DNA of 64,000 nt from Buttiauxella gaviniae (GCF_040786275.1 NZ_JBFMVT010000002.1:2604001-2668000); one strand, 5' to 3'; shown: positions 8,991 through 20,166, counted from the first letter of the stretch. The notes: generated by a model from the letters alone, not told the origin. Numbers and translations are program-made.

Positions 8991-11261
8991 ATGAGTGATT
9001 TAACTCATGACGGTGCAGAACGCCTTGCGCTGCACGAATTCACGGAAAATGCGTATCTCAACTATTCCATGTACGTCATTATGGACCGCGCGCTGCCGTT
9101 CATTGGTGATGGGTTAAAGCCCGTACAGCGTCGTATTGTCTATGCGATGTCGGAGTTGGGATTAAGCGCCAGCGCTAAATTCAAAAAATCTGCCCGTACG
9201 GTGGGTGATGTGCTGGGTAAATACCATCCGCATGGCGACAGCGCGTGCTATGAAGCAATGGTATTAATGGCGCAGCCGTTCTCTTATCGCTACCCGTTGG
9301 TTGACGGGCAGGGGAACTGGGGGGCACCGGACGATCCGAAATCCTTCGCCGCGATGCGTTATACCGAATCGCGTCTGTCGAAATATGCTGAAGTTCTGCT
9401 GGGTGAATTAGGGCAGGGGACGGTTGATTATGTGCCGAACTTTGACGGTACTCTGCAAGAGCCGAAAACGTTGCCTGCACGCCTGCCGAATATTTTGCTC
9501 AACGGCACCACCGGTATCGCCGTGGGTATGGCAACGGATATTCCTCCGCATAACCTGCGCGAAGTGGCGAAAGCGGCAATCACTTTAATCGATCAGCCGA
9601 AAACCACGCTTGATGAACTGTTAGATATCGTTCAAGGCCCGGATTACCCGACTGAAGCTGAAATCATCACCCCACGTGATGAAATTCGTAAGATTTACCA
9701 GAACGGCCGTGGCTCCGTGCGTATGCGTGCCGTGTGGAAAAAAGAAGATGGCGATGTGGTGATTACCGCACTGCCTCACCAGGTTTCCGGCGCGCGCGTG
9801 CTTGAGCAAATCGCCAACCAAATGCGCGCCAAAAAGCTGCCAATGGTGGAAGACTTGCGCGATGAGTCGAACCACGAAAACCCAACGCGTCTGGTGATTG
9901 TTCCACGTTCCAACCGCATCGACGTAGAGCAGGTAATGAACCATCTGTTTGCCACCACCGATCTTGAGAAAAGCTACCGTATTAACCTCAATATGATCGG
10001 CCTGGATAACCGTCCGTCGGTGAAAAACCTGCTGGAAATCCTGACTGAATGGCTGGTTTACCGCCGTGAAACGGTGCGCCGTCGCCTTAGCTATCGCCTC
10101 GAAAAAGTGCTCAAACGCCTGCATATTCTTGAAGGTTTGCTGGTGGCGTTCCTCAACATTGACGAAGTGATTCACATCATTCGTACTGAGGATGAGCCGA
10201 AGCCGGTGCTGATGTCGCGTTTTGAATTAAGCGAAACTCAGGCAGAATCCATCCTTGAGCTGAAATTGCGTCACCTCGCAAAACTCGAAGAGATGAAAAT
10301 TCGTGGCGAACAGGGCGAGCTGGAAAAAGAACGTGACCAACTGCAGGGGATTCTCGCGTCTGAACGCAAGATGAATACCTTGCTGAAGAAAGAATTGCAG
10401 GCCGATTCTGATGCGTTTGGTGACGACCGCCGTTCACCGTTGCGCGAGCGTGGCGAAGCAAAAGCCATGAGCGAGCACGATATGACGCCGTCTGAGCCGG
10501 TAACTATTGTTCTGTCGCAAATGGGCTGGGTGCGTAGCGCTAAAGGCCATGATATCGACGCGCAGGGCCTTAACTACAAAGCGGGCGATAGCTTCCTGGC
10601 TTCTGCGAAAGGAAAGAGCAATCAGCCCGTGGCGTTTATTGACTCCACCGGGCGCAGCTATGCGCTTGACCCTATTACCCTCCCGTCGGCACGTGGGCAG
10701 GGTGAACCGTTAACCGGTAAACTGACACCGCCGCCGGGTGCCGTTGTCGAACACGTGTTAATGGCGCCGGATGACCAAAAACTGCTGATGGCTTCTGACG
10801 CGGGCTACGGTTTCGTCTGTACCTTCAATGATTTAGTGGCGCGCAATCGTGCGGGTAAAACGCTGATTTCCTTGCCGGAAAACGCGAAAGTGATGCCGCC
10901 GATGGAGATCTCAAGCGTCGAGGACATGCTGCTGGCGATTACCGCCGCAGGCCGAATGCTGATGTTCCCGGTCGGAGATTTGCCGCAGCTTTCGAAAGGC
11001 AAAGGGAATAAAATTATCTCTATCCCTTCCGCGGAAGCGGCGAAAGGTGAAGATAAACTGGCTCATCTCTTTGTGTTACCACCACAAAGTACTGTTACTC
11101 TGCACGTTGGCAAGCGCAAAATAAAACTCCGCCCGGAAGAACTGCAAAAAATCACGGGTGAGCGTGGTCGTCGCGGGACGTTGATGCGTGGTTTGCAGCG
11201 CATTGATCGTGTTGAAGTGGATTCCCCGCTTCGCGCCAGTGCCGGTGACAGCGAAGAGTAA
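8991..11261 (+). CDS. parC: DNA topoisomerase IV subunit A
   Basis: A 756-residue subunit (E. coli 752; four extra residues at the N-terminus, MSDLTHDG). The start at 8991 is set by homology to [21 protein letters not shown]. The winged-helix breakage-reunion domain carries catalytic Tyr124 (AAMRYTESR). The quinolone-resistance region reads [10 protein letters not shown], with Ser84 and Glu88 equivalent to wild-type E. coli Ser80 and Glu84. Beta-pinwheel blades occupy the C-terminal third. With ParE it decatenates daughter chromosomes. parE is not in the window. Confidence 0.97.
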   Translation: MSDLTHDGAERLALHEFTENAYLNYSMYVIMDRALPFIGDGLKPVQRRIVYAMSELGLSASAKFKKSARTVGDVLGKYHPHGDSACYEAMVLMAQPFSYRYPLVDGQGNWGAPDDPKSFAAMRYTESRLSKYAEVLLGELGQGTVDYVPNFDGTLQEPKTLPARLPNILLNGTTGIAVGMATDIPPHNLREVAKAAITLIDQPKTTLDELLDIVQGPDYPTEAEIITPRDEIRKIYQNGRGSVRMRAVWKKEDGDVVITALPHQVSGARVLEQIANQMRAKKLPMVEDLRDESNHENPTRLVIVPRSNRIDVEQVMNHLFATTDLEKSYRINLNMIGLDNRPSVKNLLEILTEWLVYRRETVRRRLSYRLEKVLKRLHILEGLLVAFLNIDEVIHIIRTEDEPKPVLMSRFELSETQAESILELKLRHLAKLEEMKIRGEQGELEKERDQLQGILASERKMNTLLKKELQADSDAFGDDRRSPLRERGEAKAMSEHDMTPSEPVTIVLSQMGWVRSAKGHDIDAQGLNYKAGDSFLASAKGKSNQPVAFIDSTGRSYALDPITLPSARGQGEPLTGKLTPPPGAVVEHVLMAPDDQKLLMASDAGYGFVCTFNDLVARNRAGKTLISLPENAKVMPPMEISSVEDMLLAITAAGRMLMFPVGDLPQLSKGKGNKIISIPSAEAAKGEDKLAHLFVLPPQSTVTLHVGKRKIKLRPEELQKITGERGRRGTLMRGLQRIDRVEVDSPLRASAGDSEE

Positions 11262-11341
11262 GTGAAATCTGGCGGTTTTGAGGCCGCCATTTAAGCTAAA
11301 GCAAGTGAGACTTGTCAGCTATTTGGGCTTTTGAGGGTGTT

Positions 11342-12097
11342 ATGCTATCCATCGTACGTTTTATCATCGTTATCATTTATTGCCTGCTGGTGTGCATTTT
11401 TGGCTGTATTTATTGCCTGTTCAGCCCACGTAATCCACGCCACGTAGCGACATTTGGCCATCTTTTTGGCCGTATGGCTCCGGTCTTTGGTTTGAAAGTC
11501 GAAACGCGTTTACCGGCGGGGGCTGAGAATCACCCCACGGCTATTTATATCTGCAACCACCAAAATAATTTCGATATGGTAACGGCGGCGAATATTGTGC
11601 AGCCGCCTACGGTTACCGTTGGGAAAAAAAGCCTGCTGTGGATTCCGTTCTTTGGTCAAATCTATTGGTTAACCGGGAATATGCTTATCGACCGCGATAA
11701 CCGCGCCAAAGCCCTTAGCACCATTTCCCAGGTGGTCGCGCAAATCAAGAAGCGTAATGTTTCAGTCTGGATGTTCCCGGAAGGGACTCGAAGCCGTGGC
11801 CGTGGCCTGCTGCCGTTCAAAACCGGCGCATTCCATGCCGCAATTGCTGCGGGTGTTCCCATTATTCCGGTGTGTGTTTCTAACACCAGCAATAAAATTA
11901 AACTGAACCGCTGGAATAACGGTTTGGTGATCGTCGAAATGCTGCCGCCGATCGATATCAGCCATTACGGCAAAGATCAGGTGCGTAAGTTGGCTACTGA
12001 TTGCCGTGAAATCATGATGTTAAAGATCGCCGAATTAGATAAAGAAGTGGCGGAGCGTGAAGCCTCCGGTCGAGTAGAAAATAAGCAGGCGAACTGA
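11342..12097 (+). CDS. plsC: 1-acylglycerol-3-phosphate O-acyltransferase
   Basis: A 251-residue membrane acyltransferase (E. coli 245). The N-terminal hydrophobic segment is at about residues 3-27. The HX4D catalytic motif is His73/Asp78 (NHQNNFD) and the glycerophosphate-binding motif is EGTR at 147-150. It converts lysophosphatidic acid to phosphatidic acid at the inner membrane. The ATG at 11342 matches the family start and follows GAGGG; an upstream ATG in frame at 11312 lacks conservation. A hairpin (TGGCGG/CCGCCA near 11269-11290) separates it from parC. Confidence 0.95.
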   Translation: MLSIVRFIIVIIYCLLVCIFGCIYCLFSPRNPRHVATFGHLFGRMAPVFGLKVETRLPAGAENHPTAIYICNHQNNFDMVTAANIVQPPTVTVGKKSLLWIPFFGQIYWLTGNMLIDRDNRAKALSTISQVVAQIKKRNVSVWMFPEGTRSRGRGLLPFKTGAFHAAIAAGVPIIPVCVSNTSNKIKLNRWNNGLVIVEMLPPIDISHYGKDQVRKLATDCREIMMLKIAELDKEVAEREASGRVENKQAN

Positions 12098-12110
12098 TCG
12101 CTTTTATTTT

Positions 12111-12131
12111 GGCGGTACGTTTTGTACCGCC
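12111..12131. other. Hairpin between plsC and ftsP
   Basis: GGCGGTAC (12111-12118) and GTACCGCC (12124-12131) form a perfect 8-base stem with a 5-base loop. The plus strand has no U-tract after it, so it may act as an RNA 3' stabiliser or a weak terminator. Confidence 0.4.
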
Positions 12132-12161
12132 CCACGTTAGTCAGTATCACATGGAGTTATT

Positions 12162-13574
12162 ATGTCACTCAGTCGGCGTCAGTTTTTACAGGCATCAGGA
12201 GTCGCACTTTGTGCAGGCTCGGTGCCACTGAGGGCAAACGCGGCAGGACTGCAGCAACCTTTACCCGTGCCTCCTTTATTGGAATCTCGTCGTGGCCAGC
12301 CTCTATTCCTGACGTTACAGCGGGCGCACTGGTCATTTACCGGCGGGGCTAAAGCGCAAGTCTGGGGGCTTAACGGGCGTTATCTTGGGCCGACCATCCG
12401 CGTATGGAGCGGCGATGACGTAAAGATGATTTACAGCAACCGCCTGCAAGAAAATATCGCGATGACGATTGCGGGCTTGCAAGTGCCAGGCCCGTTGATG
12501 GGCGGCGCGGCGCGGATGATGCAGCCAAACGTTGATTGGGCACCCGTGCTGCCAATTCGCCAGCAGGCCGCGACGCTGTGGTACCACGCTAACACCCCGA
12601 ACCGCACGGCAAAACAGGTCTATAACGGCCTGGCAGGGATGTGGCTTATCGAAGACGAAGTCAGCAAATCATTGCCCATTCCTAACCACTACGGCGTTGA
12701 TGACTTCCCGGTGATTATTCAGGATAAGCGCCTTGATAACTTTGGCGCGCCTGAGTACGAAGAGCCGGGTAGCGGCGGTTTTGTTGGCGATACTTTACTG
12801 GTGAATGGCGTGCAGGGGCCGTATGTCGAAGTGTCCCGTGGCTGGGTGCGTTTACGTTTGCTGAACGCGTCGAACTCACGTCGTTATTTGCTGCAAATGA
12901 GCGATGGTCGCGCAATGCACGTGATTTCAAGCGATCAGGGTTTCCTCCCGGCTCCGGTTTCCGTGAAGCAACTTTCAATGGCTCCGGGTGAGCGCCGGGA
13001 AATCCTGGTAGATATGTCAGACGGAAAAGAAGTGTCGATTACCTGCGGCGAAGCGGCGGGCATTATGGATCGTATTCGTGGCTTCTTTGAGCCATCGAGC
13101 ATTCTGATCTCGACGCTGGTATTAACGTTGCGTGCCACGGGGTTGCTGCCGCTGGTGACCGATTCGCTGCCAATGCGCCTGCTCCCGGACGAGATTATCA
13201 ATGGTAATCCGGCACGCAGCCGCGAAATCACCCTTGGTGACGATCCTGGTATTAATGGCCAGCTTTGGGATATGAAACGTATTGATATCCAGACTCAGCA
13301 AGGCACCTGGGAGCGCTGGACTGTGCGTTCCGATATGCCGCAATCTTTCCATATCGAAGGGGTGAGTTTCCTGATTAAAAACGTCAATGGAGCGGCACCG
13401 TTTGGCGAAGACCGCGGCTGGAAAGATACCGTTTGGATTGATGGTCAGGTCGAGTTACTGGTCTACTTCGGGCAGCCTTCATGGGAACATTTCCCATTCC
13501 TCTATACCAGTCAGACGCTGGAAATGGCAGACCGCGGCTCCATTGGGCAACTGTTGGTACAGCCTGCGCCGTAA
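12162..13574 (+). CDS. ftsP: Cell division protein FtsP (SufI), Tat-exported
   Basis: A 470-residue multicopper-oxidase-like protein, equal in length to E. coli FtsP. The twin-arginine signal peptide is at 1-27 (SRRQFLQ motif at residues 4-10, cleavage near RANA). Three cupredoxin domains follow. The usual copper-binding His clusters are degenerate, as in the E. coli protein, which has no oxidase activity. It stabilises the divisome during stress in the periplasm. Confidence 0.95.
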   Translation: MSLSRRQFLQASGVALCAGSVPLRANAAGLQQPLPVPPLLESRRGQPLFLTLQRAHWSFTGGAKAQVWGLNGRYLGPTIRVWSGDDVKMIYSNRLQENIAMTIAGLQVPGPLMGGAARMMQPNVDWAPVLPIRQQAATLWYHANTPNRTAKQVYNGLAGMWLIEDEVSKSLPIPNHYGVDDFPVIIQDKRLDNFGAPEYEEPGSGGFVGDTLLVNGVQGPYVEVSRGWVRLRLLNASNSRRYLLQMSDGRAMHVISSDQGFLPAPVSVKQLSMAPGERREILVDMSDGKEVSITCGEAAGIMDRIRGFFEPSSILISTLVLTLRATGLLPLVTDSLPMRLLPDEIINGNPARSREITLGDDPGINGQLWDMKRIDIQTQQGTWERWTVRSDMPQSFHIEGVSFLIKNVNGAAPFGEDRGWKDTVWIDGQVELLVYFGQPSWEHFPFLYTSQTLEMADRGSIGQLLVQPAP

Positions 13575-13594
13575 ACTATTCTCACCGGAAACAA

Positions 13595-13636
13595 CTCCCA
13601 CCCGCCCTTCTCCCTGAGTGAGAGGGGCGAGGGGGA
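13595..13636. repeat. GC-rich palindromic repeat, CCCTCTCC family
   Basis: The left arm CTCCCACCCGCCCTTCTCCC faces a right arm beginning GAGAGGGGCGAGGG, an imperfect inverted repeat. A related copy is at 16003-16046, on the other side of ygiQ. Repeats of this kind are common between enterobacterial genes. Confidence 0.55.
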
Positions 13637-13737
13637 TTTAACATGGTAATCACCCTTCATTTTTGACCCCATACCAGCGTATAATCGCCGGCTTTGGTTA
13701 TTTTTAAATCATTTTTTATTCATTTTTCGGAAGCATT

Positions 13738-15981
13738 ATGAGCTCTATAAGCTTGATCCAGCCCGATCGCGAACTCTTTTCGTGGCCACAATACTGGGCC
13801 GCCTGTTTTGGCCCGGCACCATTTTTACCCATGTCACGCAAGGAAATGGACGAGTTAGGCTGGGACAGCTGCGACATCATTCTGGTTACCGGAGATGCTT
13901 ACGTTGACCATCCGAGTTTTGGGATGGCGATTTGTGGCCGCATGCTGGAGGCTCAAGGCTTCCGCGTGGGTATCATTGCCCAGCCAGACTGGAACTCTAA
14001 AGAAGATTTTATGCGCCTGGGCAAACCGAACCTGTTCTTCGGGGTAACGGCTGGCAACATGGACTCAATGATCAACCGCTACACGGCCGACCGTAAGCTG
14101 CGTCATGACGATGCCTACACGCCAGATAACGTGGCGGGGAAACGCCCGGATCGTGCATCTCTTGCTTATACCCAACGCTGCAAAGAAGCCTGGCGCGATG
14201 TGCCGGTTATTATCGGTGGCATCGAAGCGAGCCTGCGTCGTACCGCGCATTACGATTATTGGTCTGACACCGTTCGTCGTTCCATTCTGGTGGATTCCAA
14301 AGCCGATATGCTGATTTTCGGCAACGGCGAGCGCCCGCTGGTGGAAGTGGCTCACCGCCTGGCGGCAGGTGAAACGATCGATAAAATTTGCGATGTCCGT
14401 AATACCGCAATGATGCGTAAAGAAGCGATGCCGGGCTGGTCTGGCGTAGATTCTACTCGTCTGGACACGCCAGGCCGCATCGACCCGATTCCACATCCAT
14501 ACGGTGAAGATTTACCGTGCGCTGACACCGGCAAACCGTCCAAGCCTGAAGACGCGCAAGCTATCGTGGTGAAACCTGCGCCGATGAAACCGTGGGAAAA
14601 AACCTACGTGTTGCTGCCGTCATTCGAAAAAGTAAAAAACGATAAAGTTCTCTACGCGCACGCTTCCCGTATTTTGCACCATGAAACCAACCCAGGCTGT
14701 GCGCGTGCGCTGATGCAAAAACACGGCGACCGTTATGTCTGGATTAACCCGCCAGCCATTCCGCTTTCCACCGAAGAGATGGATAGCGTTTTTGCCTTGC
14801 CTTACAAGCGCGTGCCGCATCCTGCTTACGGCAAAGCGCGTATTCCGGCGTACGAAATGATTCGCTTCTCAGTGAACATCATGCGCGGCTGTTTTGGCGG
14901 CTGTTCTTTCTGTTCTATCACTGAACACGAAGGGCGCATTATTCAGAGCCGTTCAGAAGATTCGATCATCAGTGAAATCGAAGCGATGCGTGATACCGTT
15001 CCAGGCTTTACCGGCGTGGTTTCGGATCTCGGCGGCCCAACTGCCAACATGTATATGCTGCGTTGTAAGTCGCCGCGTGCGGAACAAACCTGTCGCCGTT
15101 TGTCCTGTGTCTACCCGGATATTTGTTCGCACATGGACACTAACCATGAGCCAACCATTAATTTGTACCGCCGCGCGCGCGATCTTAAAGGCATCAAAAA
15201 GATCCTGATTGCTTCCGGTGTGCGTTACGACATTGCCGTGGAAGATCCGCGTTATATCAAAGAGCTGGCAACGCACCACGTTGGTGGCTACCTGAAAATT
15301 GCCCCGGAACACACTGAAGAAGGGCCGCTGTCTAAGATGATGAAGCCTGGGATGGGCAGCTATCATCGCTTCAAAGAGCTGTTTGATACCTATTCGAAAC
15401 AGGCTGGCAAAGAGCAGTACCTGATCCCTTACTTTATCTCCGCGCACCCTGGCACGCGTGATGAAGATATGGTGAATCTGGCGCTGTGGCTGAAGAAGAA
15501 TCGCTTCCGTTTGGATCAGGTGCAGAACTTCTATCCGTCACCGCTCGCGAACTCCACGACCATGTATTACACCGGTAAGAACCCCCTAAGCAAGATTAGC
15601 TACAAGAGTGAAGATGTGGTGGTGCCGAAAGGTGATCGCCAGCGCCGCCTGCATAAAGCGCTGCTCCGTTATCACGATCCTGCTAACTGGCCATTGATTC
15701 GTGAAGCGCTGGAAGCGATGGGTAAAAAACATCTGATCGGTGGCCGCCGTGAATGTCTGGTACCTTCGCCAACGCTTGAAGAAATGCGCGAAGCACGCCG
15801 CCACAATCGTGGTGCACGCCCGGCATTGACCAAGCATACGGCTATGACGCATCAGCGCCGCCCAGCGGCAACGGGTGCAAAACCGGCTGCGGGTGCGAAG
15901 GTTGCGCCTAAGGCGGCGGTAGCAGCGAAGGCTGCGCAGAAGGGAACGGGAAAGCCAGCGGCTAAGAAGCGCCCGGCTTAA
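13738..15981 (+). CDS. ygiQ: YgiQ family radical SAM protein
   Basis: A 747-residue UPF0313 protein. An N-terminal region characteristic of YgiQ precedes a radical SAM core with the CX3CX2C cluster motif at Cys385, Cys389 and Cys392 ([10 protein letters not shown]). The C-terminal tail, about residues 700-747, is low-complexity Ala/Lys/Pro (repeats like [19 protein letters not shown]). The 4Fe-4S cluster and SAM should generate a 5'-deoxyadenosyl radical; the substrate is unknown. GGAAGC lies just before the ATG. Monocistronic, flanked by palindromic repeats. Confidence 0.93.
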   Translation: MSSISLIQPDRELFSWPQYWAACFGPAPFLPMSRKEMDELGWDSCDIILVTGDAYVDHPSFGMAICGRMLEAQGFRVGIIAQPDWNSKEDFMRLGKPNLFFGVTAGNMDSMINRYTADRKLRHDDAYTPDNVAGKRPDRASLAYTQRCKEAWRDVPVIIGGIEASLRRTAHYDYWSDTVRRSILVDSKADMLIFGNGERPLVEVAHRLAAGETIDKICDVRNTAMMRKEAMPGWSGVDSTRLDTPGRIDPIPHPYGEDLPCADTGKPSKPEDAQAIVVKPAPMKPWEKTYVLLPSFEKVKNDKVLYAHASRILHHETNPGCARALMQKHGDRYVWINPPAIPLSTEEMDSVFALPYKRVPHPAYGKARIPAYEMIRFSVNIMRGCFGGCSFCSITEHEGRIIQSRSEDSIISEIEAMRDTVPGFTGVVSDLGGPTANMYMLRCKSPRAEQTCRRLSCVYPDICSHMDTNHEPTINLYRRARDLKGIKKILIASGVRYDIAVEDPRYIKELATHHVGGYLKIAPEHTEEGPLSKMMKPGMGSYHRFKELFDTYSKQAGKEQYLIPYFISAHPGTRDEDMVNLALWLKKNRFRLDQVQNFYPSPLANSTTMYYTGKNPLSKISYKSEDVVVPKGDRQRRLHKALLRYHDPANWPLIREALEAMGKKHLIGGRRECLVPSPTLEEMREARRHNRGARPALTKHTAMTHQRRPAATGAKPAAGAKVAPKAAVAAKAAQKGTGKPAAKKRPA

Positions 15982-16002
15982 CGGTTTTTGTAAGACGAGC
16001 GG

Positions 16003-16046
16003 CTCTCAGCCTAACCCTCTCCGCCAGGAGAGGGCAGGGGTGAGAG
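16003..16046. repeat. GC-rich palindromic repeat between convergent ygiQ and dkgA
   Basis: CTCTCAGCCTAACCCTCTCC faces GGAGAGGGCAGGGGTGAGAG across a 4-base loop, a long imperfect hairpin. It may serve as a bidirectional terminator for the two convergent genes. Same family as 13595-13636. Confidence 0.6.
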
Positions 16047-16051
16047 TTGTT

Positions 16052-16879
16052 CTAACTCCCAAACACATCCGGGTCTGGCCCCAGACGCGTATTACTATCC
16101 AGCTTCGCAATCTCGCTCAGCTCGTCTTTATCGAGACGGAAATCAAACACATCAAAGTTTTCTGCGATACGTGCAGGCGTAACGGATTTTGGAATCACGA
16201 CCAGGCCGCTATCCAGGTGCCAACGGATCACAACTTGCGCTGGCGTTTTACCGTATTTATCCGCCAGATCGCGAATGATTTTCTGATCGAACACCCCTTT
16301 ACCGCCCTGAGCAAGCGGGCTCCAGGATTCGGTCTGGATCTTATGGGTCGCATTCCAGGCATGAAGCTGGCGTTGCTGCAGTAGCGGATGCAATTCAATC
16401 TGATTGATCACCGGCGAAACACCTGTTTCATCAATCAAACGTTGCAGATGGTTGAGCTGGAAATTACACACGCCGATGCTTTTCACCAGCCCCTGTTTTT
16501 GCAGCTCTATCATGCCTTTCCAGGCTTCAACATAATGATCTTTGCTGGGCACCGGCCAGTGCATGAGATACAGATCGACATAGTCTAGCTGAAGTTTTTC
16601 GAGACTCTCTTCCAGCGCCTGACGTGGGCGCTGCTGATCGTCATTCCAGAGTTTGGTGGTGATAAACAGTTCATCACGCGGGACGCCCGCATTTTTAAGC
16701 GCGCTACCTACGCCGTCTTCATTTTTGTAAGCGGCTGCGGTATCAATGGAACGATAGCCGACCTCCAGCGCTTTATCGATGGCAATCAGAACCTGGTCGT
16801 TGCTGGCTTGCCAAACGCCGAGGCCTAATTGCGGCATTACATTCCCGTCCTGGAGCTTGATTATGGTTGGATTTGCCAT
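16052..16879 (-). CDS. dkgA: 2,5-diketo-D-gluconate reductase A (aldo-keto reductase)
   Basis: A 275-residue AKR5-type reductase, same length as E. coli DkgA. The catalytic tetrad is visible: Asp46 and Tyr51 (SIDTAAAYKNE), Lys76 (TTKLWN) and His107 (LMHWP). NADPH motifs are near the end (VIPKSVTPARI). It reduces 2,5-diketogluconate, methylglyoxal and furfural-type aldehydes. It lies 105 bases downstream of yqhD on the same strand and, as in E. coli, is expected to be activated with it by YqhC. Confidence 0.95.
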   Translation of the reverse strand: MANPTIIKLQDGNVMPQLGLGVWQASNDQVLIAIDKALEVGYRSIDTAAAYKNEDGVGSALKNAGVPRDELFITTKLWNDDQQRPRQALEESLEKLQLDYVDLYLMHWPVPSKDHYVEAWKGMIELQKQGLVKSIGVCNFQLNHLQRLIDETGVSPVINQIELHPLLQQRQLHAWNATHKIQTESWSPLAQGGKGVFDQKIIRDLADKYGKTPAQVVIRWHLDSGLVVIPKSVTPARIAENFDVFDFRLDKDELSEIAKLDSNTRLGPDPDVFGS

Positions 16880-16984
16880 GCATTCCTCCTTAATGAGCGA
16901 TACACCGGGGCGATGCCCCAGTGTAACAATTGCATTTAAGTCTGGACCAAATACTCAAAAACGAAAACAAATGAGCCAAATTAC

Positions 16985-18148
16985 TTAGCGTGCTGCTTCG
17001 TAAATACGGCGGCTCACGTCCAGCGTAATATCTTGATGCTCACCCAGTTTAGTCATGCCTTTTTCTTCCAGTTTCACCAGCAGAGCCGGGATGGTACTGC
17101 CATCCAGACCGTAGGCAGACAAGCGAGTTGGAGCACCCATTTGCTCGAAGAAATTACGCGTTGCGTCAATCGCTGCATCAATGCGTTCTTCTTCGCTACC
17201 TTCGGTGATATTCCACACGCGCTCAGCATATTGCAGCAGCTTGCCGCGTTTCTCGTTGCGCTTTTCATTCAGCAGAGAAGGCAGAACGACAGCCAGAGTT
17301 TGCGCGTGATCCAGACCGTGCATTGCAGTCAGTTCGTGGCCCAGCATATGCGTTGCCCAATCCTGTGGCACGCCAGCGCCGATCAGGCCGTTTAACGCCA
17401 TGGTTGCTGCCCACATGACGTTTGCACGCACGTCGTAGTTTTCTGGCTCTTTCAGTGCCTTCGGGCCGTCTTCAACCAGCGTTAACAGAATGCCTTCCGC
17501 GAAGCGATCCTGCACTTTAGCGTTCACCGGGTAAGTGATGTATTGCTCAACGGTATGAACAAAGGCATCGACGACGCCATTTGCAACCTGACGTGGTGGC
17601 AGGGTGTAGGTATAAACCGGATCAAGTACGGCAAATACGGGTTGGACGAATTCAGACATAAATGCCTGTTTGTCGCCGGTTGAACGGCGGGAAACAACGG
17701 CACCTTTGTTAGATTCAGACCCGGTTGCAGGCAGCGTCAGAACAGAGCCCATAGGAATTGCGCTCTTAACATCGCTACCGCGCGTCAGCAGAATATTCCA
17801 CGGGTCCTGATCTAACGGGTAGTTTGCCGCCGCAGCAATAAACTTGGTGCCGTCGAGAACAGAGCCACCGCCAACCGCCAGCAGGAAAGTGATATTCTCT
17901 TTGCGCACCACTTCCACCGCTTTCATCAGTGTTTCGTAAGTCGGGTTGGGTTCGATGCCGCTAAATTCCAGCACGTCCAGCCCTTCAAGCTGGGCGTAAA
18001 CCTGATCCAAAACGCCATTTTTCTTTACGCTGCCGCCGCCGTAGGTAATCAGTACGCGTGCATCCGCTGGAATTTGTGCGCGCAGTTCAGAAACAGCGCC
18101 TTTGCCAAACAGGATGCGGGTTGGGGTATGGAGGTCGAAGTTGTTCAT
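16985..18148 (-). CDS. yqhD: NADPH-dependent alcohol dehydrogenase YqhD
   Basis: A 387-residue iron-type alcohol dehydrogenase, same length as E. coli. The nucleotide-binding motif is YGGGS (about 36-40) and GGGSVLDG (93-100). All four metal ligands are present at the E. coli positions: Asp194, His198, His267 and His281. It reduces short-chain aldehydes, including peroxidation products, with NADPH. Divergent from yqhC, its activator. Confidence 0.96.
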   Translation of the reverse strand: MNNFDLHTPTRILFGKGAVSELRAQIPADARVLITYGGGSVKKNGVLDQVYAQLEGLDVLEFSGIEPNPTYETLMKAVEVVRKENITFLLAVGGGSVLDGTKFIAAAANYPLDQDPWNILLTRGSDVKSAIPMGSVLTLPATGSESNKGAVVSRRSTGDKQAFMSEFVQPVFAVLDPVYTYTLPPRQVANGVVDAFVHTVEQYITYPVNAKVQDRFAEGILLTLVEDGPKALKEPENYDVRANVMWAATMALNGLIGAGVPQDWATHMLGHELTAMHGLDHAQTLAVVLPSLLNEKRNEKRGKLLQYAERVWNITEGSEEERIDAAIDATRNFFEQMGAPTRLSAYGLDGSTIPALLVKLEEKGMTKLGEHQDITLDVSRRIYEAAR

Positions 18149-18342
18149 TATTGAATTCTCATCTTGTGGGTGATTAGAGACATTGCTATTCGAATTTGAT
18201 GGTAGCCATTGTCGGCTTGCGAGGGGGATCTCTCAATGCATATTCCTGCCTTTGTCTTGCCTATTCCTACAGCTCGCTGGAGAAATGACAAAATTAGAGG
18301 CACACTGTCATCGTCAGAAAAACCTTGCAGAGCGTGGGAAAA

Positions 18343-19233
18343 ATGAAGCGGAAAGCGATTTGCCAGCAGTTAACCAGTAAAATTAATCATTTGATACAAA
18401 AAGAAAAGAGTGGGCTTGGCTCGCTGCCAAACGTCACTTTACTGTATGGCACTCAACCCTATGCTCGTACGCCGGTAATGTATGAGCCTGGCATCATTAT
18501 TCTCTTCTCAGGCCATAAAACGGGTTATCTGAACGATCGCGTTTTTCGCTACGATGCTAATGAATATCTATTGCTGACCGTTCCGCTGCCGTTTGAGTGC
18601 GAAACCTTTGCCACACCTGAAGTCCCGCTCGCAGGCGTGCGCATCAATATTGATATTTTGCAGCTTCAGGACTTGTTGATGGACATCGGCGAGGATGATT
18701 TATCGCACCCGCAAACCTGCTCAACCGGCATTAATTCCGCTGAACTTTCCGAAGAGATTCTCTGCGCCGCCGAGCGTTTACTTGATGTGCTGGAACACCC
18801 GCTCGACGCGCGTATTTTGGGCAAACAGATTATCCGCGAGATTCTCTATCACATTCTGGTGGGGTCATGCGGGGCAGCACTGCTGGCGCTGGTGAGCCGC
18901 CAGACGCATTTCAGCCTGATTAGCCGCGTTCTGCGCCGCATAGAAACTCAGTACACCGAGAATTTGTCGGTGGACCAACTGGCTGCGGAAGCGAATATGA
19001 GCGTCTCGGCGTTTCACCATAACTTTAAGTCTGTGACCAGTACATCGCCGCTGCAATATCTCAAGAGCTATCGCCTGCATAAAGCGCGCATGCTGATTTT
19101 GCATGATGGAATGAAAGCCAGTACCGCCGCCATTCGCGTCGGCTATGAAAGCGCATCGCAGTTTAGCCGCGAATTTAAACGCTATTTTGGTGTGACACCG
19201 GGGGAAGATGCTGCGCGGATGCGCGTGATTTGA
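18343..19233 (+). CDS. yqhC: AraC-family regulator YqhC
   Basis: A 296-residue protein. The N-terminal AraC_N domain ([19 protein letters not shown]) is followed by two helix-turn-helix motifs in the C-terminal 100 residues ([19 protein letters not shown] and [19 protein letters not shown]). It is an aldehyde-responsive activator of yqhD-dkgA in E. coli. The ATG at 18343 is preferred to an upstream TTG at 18325. The divergent 194-base gap carries the yqhD promoter. Confidence 0.92.
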   Translation: MKRKAICQQLTSKINHLIQKEKSGLGSLPNVTLLYGTQPYARTPVMYEPGIIILFSGHKTGYLNDRVFRYDANEYLLLTVPLPFECETFATPEVPLAGVRINIDILQLQDLLMDIGEDDLSHPQTCSTGINSAELSEEILCAAERLLDVLEHPLDARILGKQIIREILYHILVGSCGAALLALVSRQTHFSLISRVLRRIETQYTENLSVDQLAAEANMSVSAFHHNFKSVTSTSPLQYLKSYRLHKARMLILHDGMKASTAAIRVGYESASQFSREFKRYFGVTPGEDAARMRVI

Positions 19234-19243
19234 TAGCGCTGAA

Positions 19244-19272
19244 AGGGTGGATAAGCCAGGCTTTTCCACCCT
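19244..19272. terminator. Bidirectional terminator between yqhC and yghB
   Basis: AGGGTGGA (19244-19251) and TCCACCCT (19265-19272) form a perfect stem followed by GTAAATTTTT. It lies between two convergent genes. Confidence 0.65.
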
Positions 19273-19280
19273 GTAAATTT

Positions 19281-19940
19281 TTATGCGGGGTTAAATCTTT
19301 TTTTGAGAACGACAAACAGCGTTCCCACCAGGCCTGCAACCAGCAGCACCATTGGCAGAATCATCAGACAGGTCATCACCTGATCTTCATGGCGTTTCAC
19401 AAACGGAATCATGCTCAGGGCATAACCCAGGCTGGTCACGCTTCCTACCCACAGCAGCCCGCTTAACCAGTTAAACACCTGAAAACGACGATTGCTGAGG
19501 CCAGAAATCCCCGCCATCGTTGGCAATAGCGTGCGAACAAATGCCAGAAAACGCCCGGCCAACAGCGCGAATAAACCGTGTCGGTCGAACATCACGGTCG
19601 CACGTTGATGATATTGCGGCGGTAGCTGTTTGAGCCAGCCTTTCACGATGTGGGTATTACCGAGCCAGCGGCCCTGGGCGTAGCTCAGCCAGCAACCCAG
19701 GCTTGCCGCAGAGGTTAAAATAATCATTGTCGGGACAAAATCCATGACCCCTTTTGCTACCAGCGCGCCTGCGAGCAAGAGCAAACTGTCGCCAGGCAGA
19801 AACGAGGCGGGCAGTAATCCGTTTTCAAGAAACAGCGTCGCAAACATGACGCAATAAACCACGCCAACAACATGAGGGTCCGCGAGTGCAGCAAAGTCAT
19901 GTTGCCAGAGCGCCTGAACGATATTATGTATAACAGCCAT
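19281..19940 (-). CDS. yghB: DedA-family membrane protein YghB
   Basis: A 219-residue protein identical in length to E. coli YghB. Several transmembrane segments and the family signatures are present ([42 protein letters not shown]; embedded Glu39 and Asp51 region). With the paralogue YqjA it is needed for proton-motive-force-dependent processes and cell division in E. coli; DedA proteins are implicated in lipid carrier transport. Confidence 0.94.
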   Translation of the reverse strand: MAVIHNIVQALWQHDFAALADPHVVGVVYCVMFATLFLENGLLPASFLPGDSLLLLAGALVAKGVMDFVPTMIILTSAASLGCWLSYAQGRWLGNTHIVKGWLKQLPPQYHQRATVMFDRHGLFALLAGRFLAFVRTLLPTMAGISGLSNRRFQVFNWLSGLLWVGSVTSLGYALSMIPFVKRHEDQVMTCLMILPMVLLVAGLVGTLFVVLKKRFNPA

Positions 19941-20166
19941 GGCAAATCCTGTGGAACCGCAAAATTGGGCATGCCCGAATCTAAAGATGCACGCTTAGGC
20001 GCACCTTAGTTCTGGAGACATACTTTTTGAAAACATGCTTTTTTTAAAACACACTTATTAAGAATACAGTGTAACGCCAAACAACCTGCGACAACTTGAT
20101 CGCAGGCTCAACAAATCATCATGAAATCGCAAAAATTGTCCTTTCAGGTGTCCACTTCTGGCAATT

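Noticed and set aside
9621..10175. 184-codon minus-strand frame inside parC
   Set aside because: Shadow of the parC coding frame; no ribosome site or recognisable domain.
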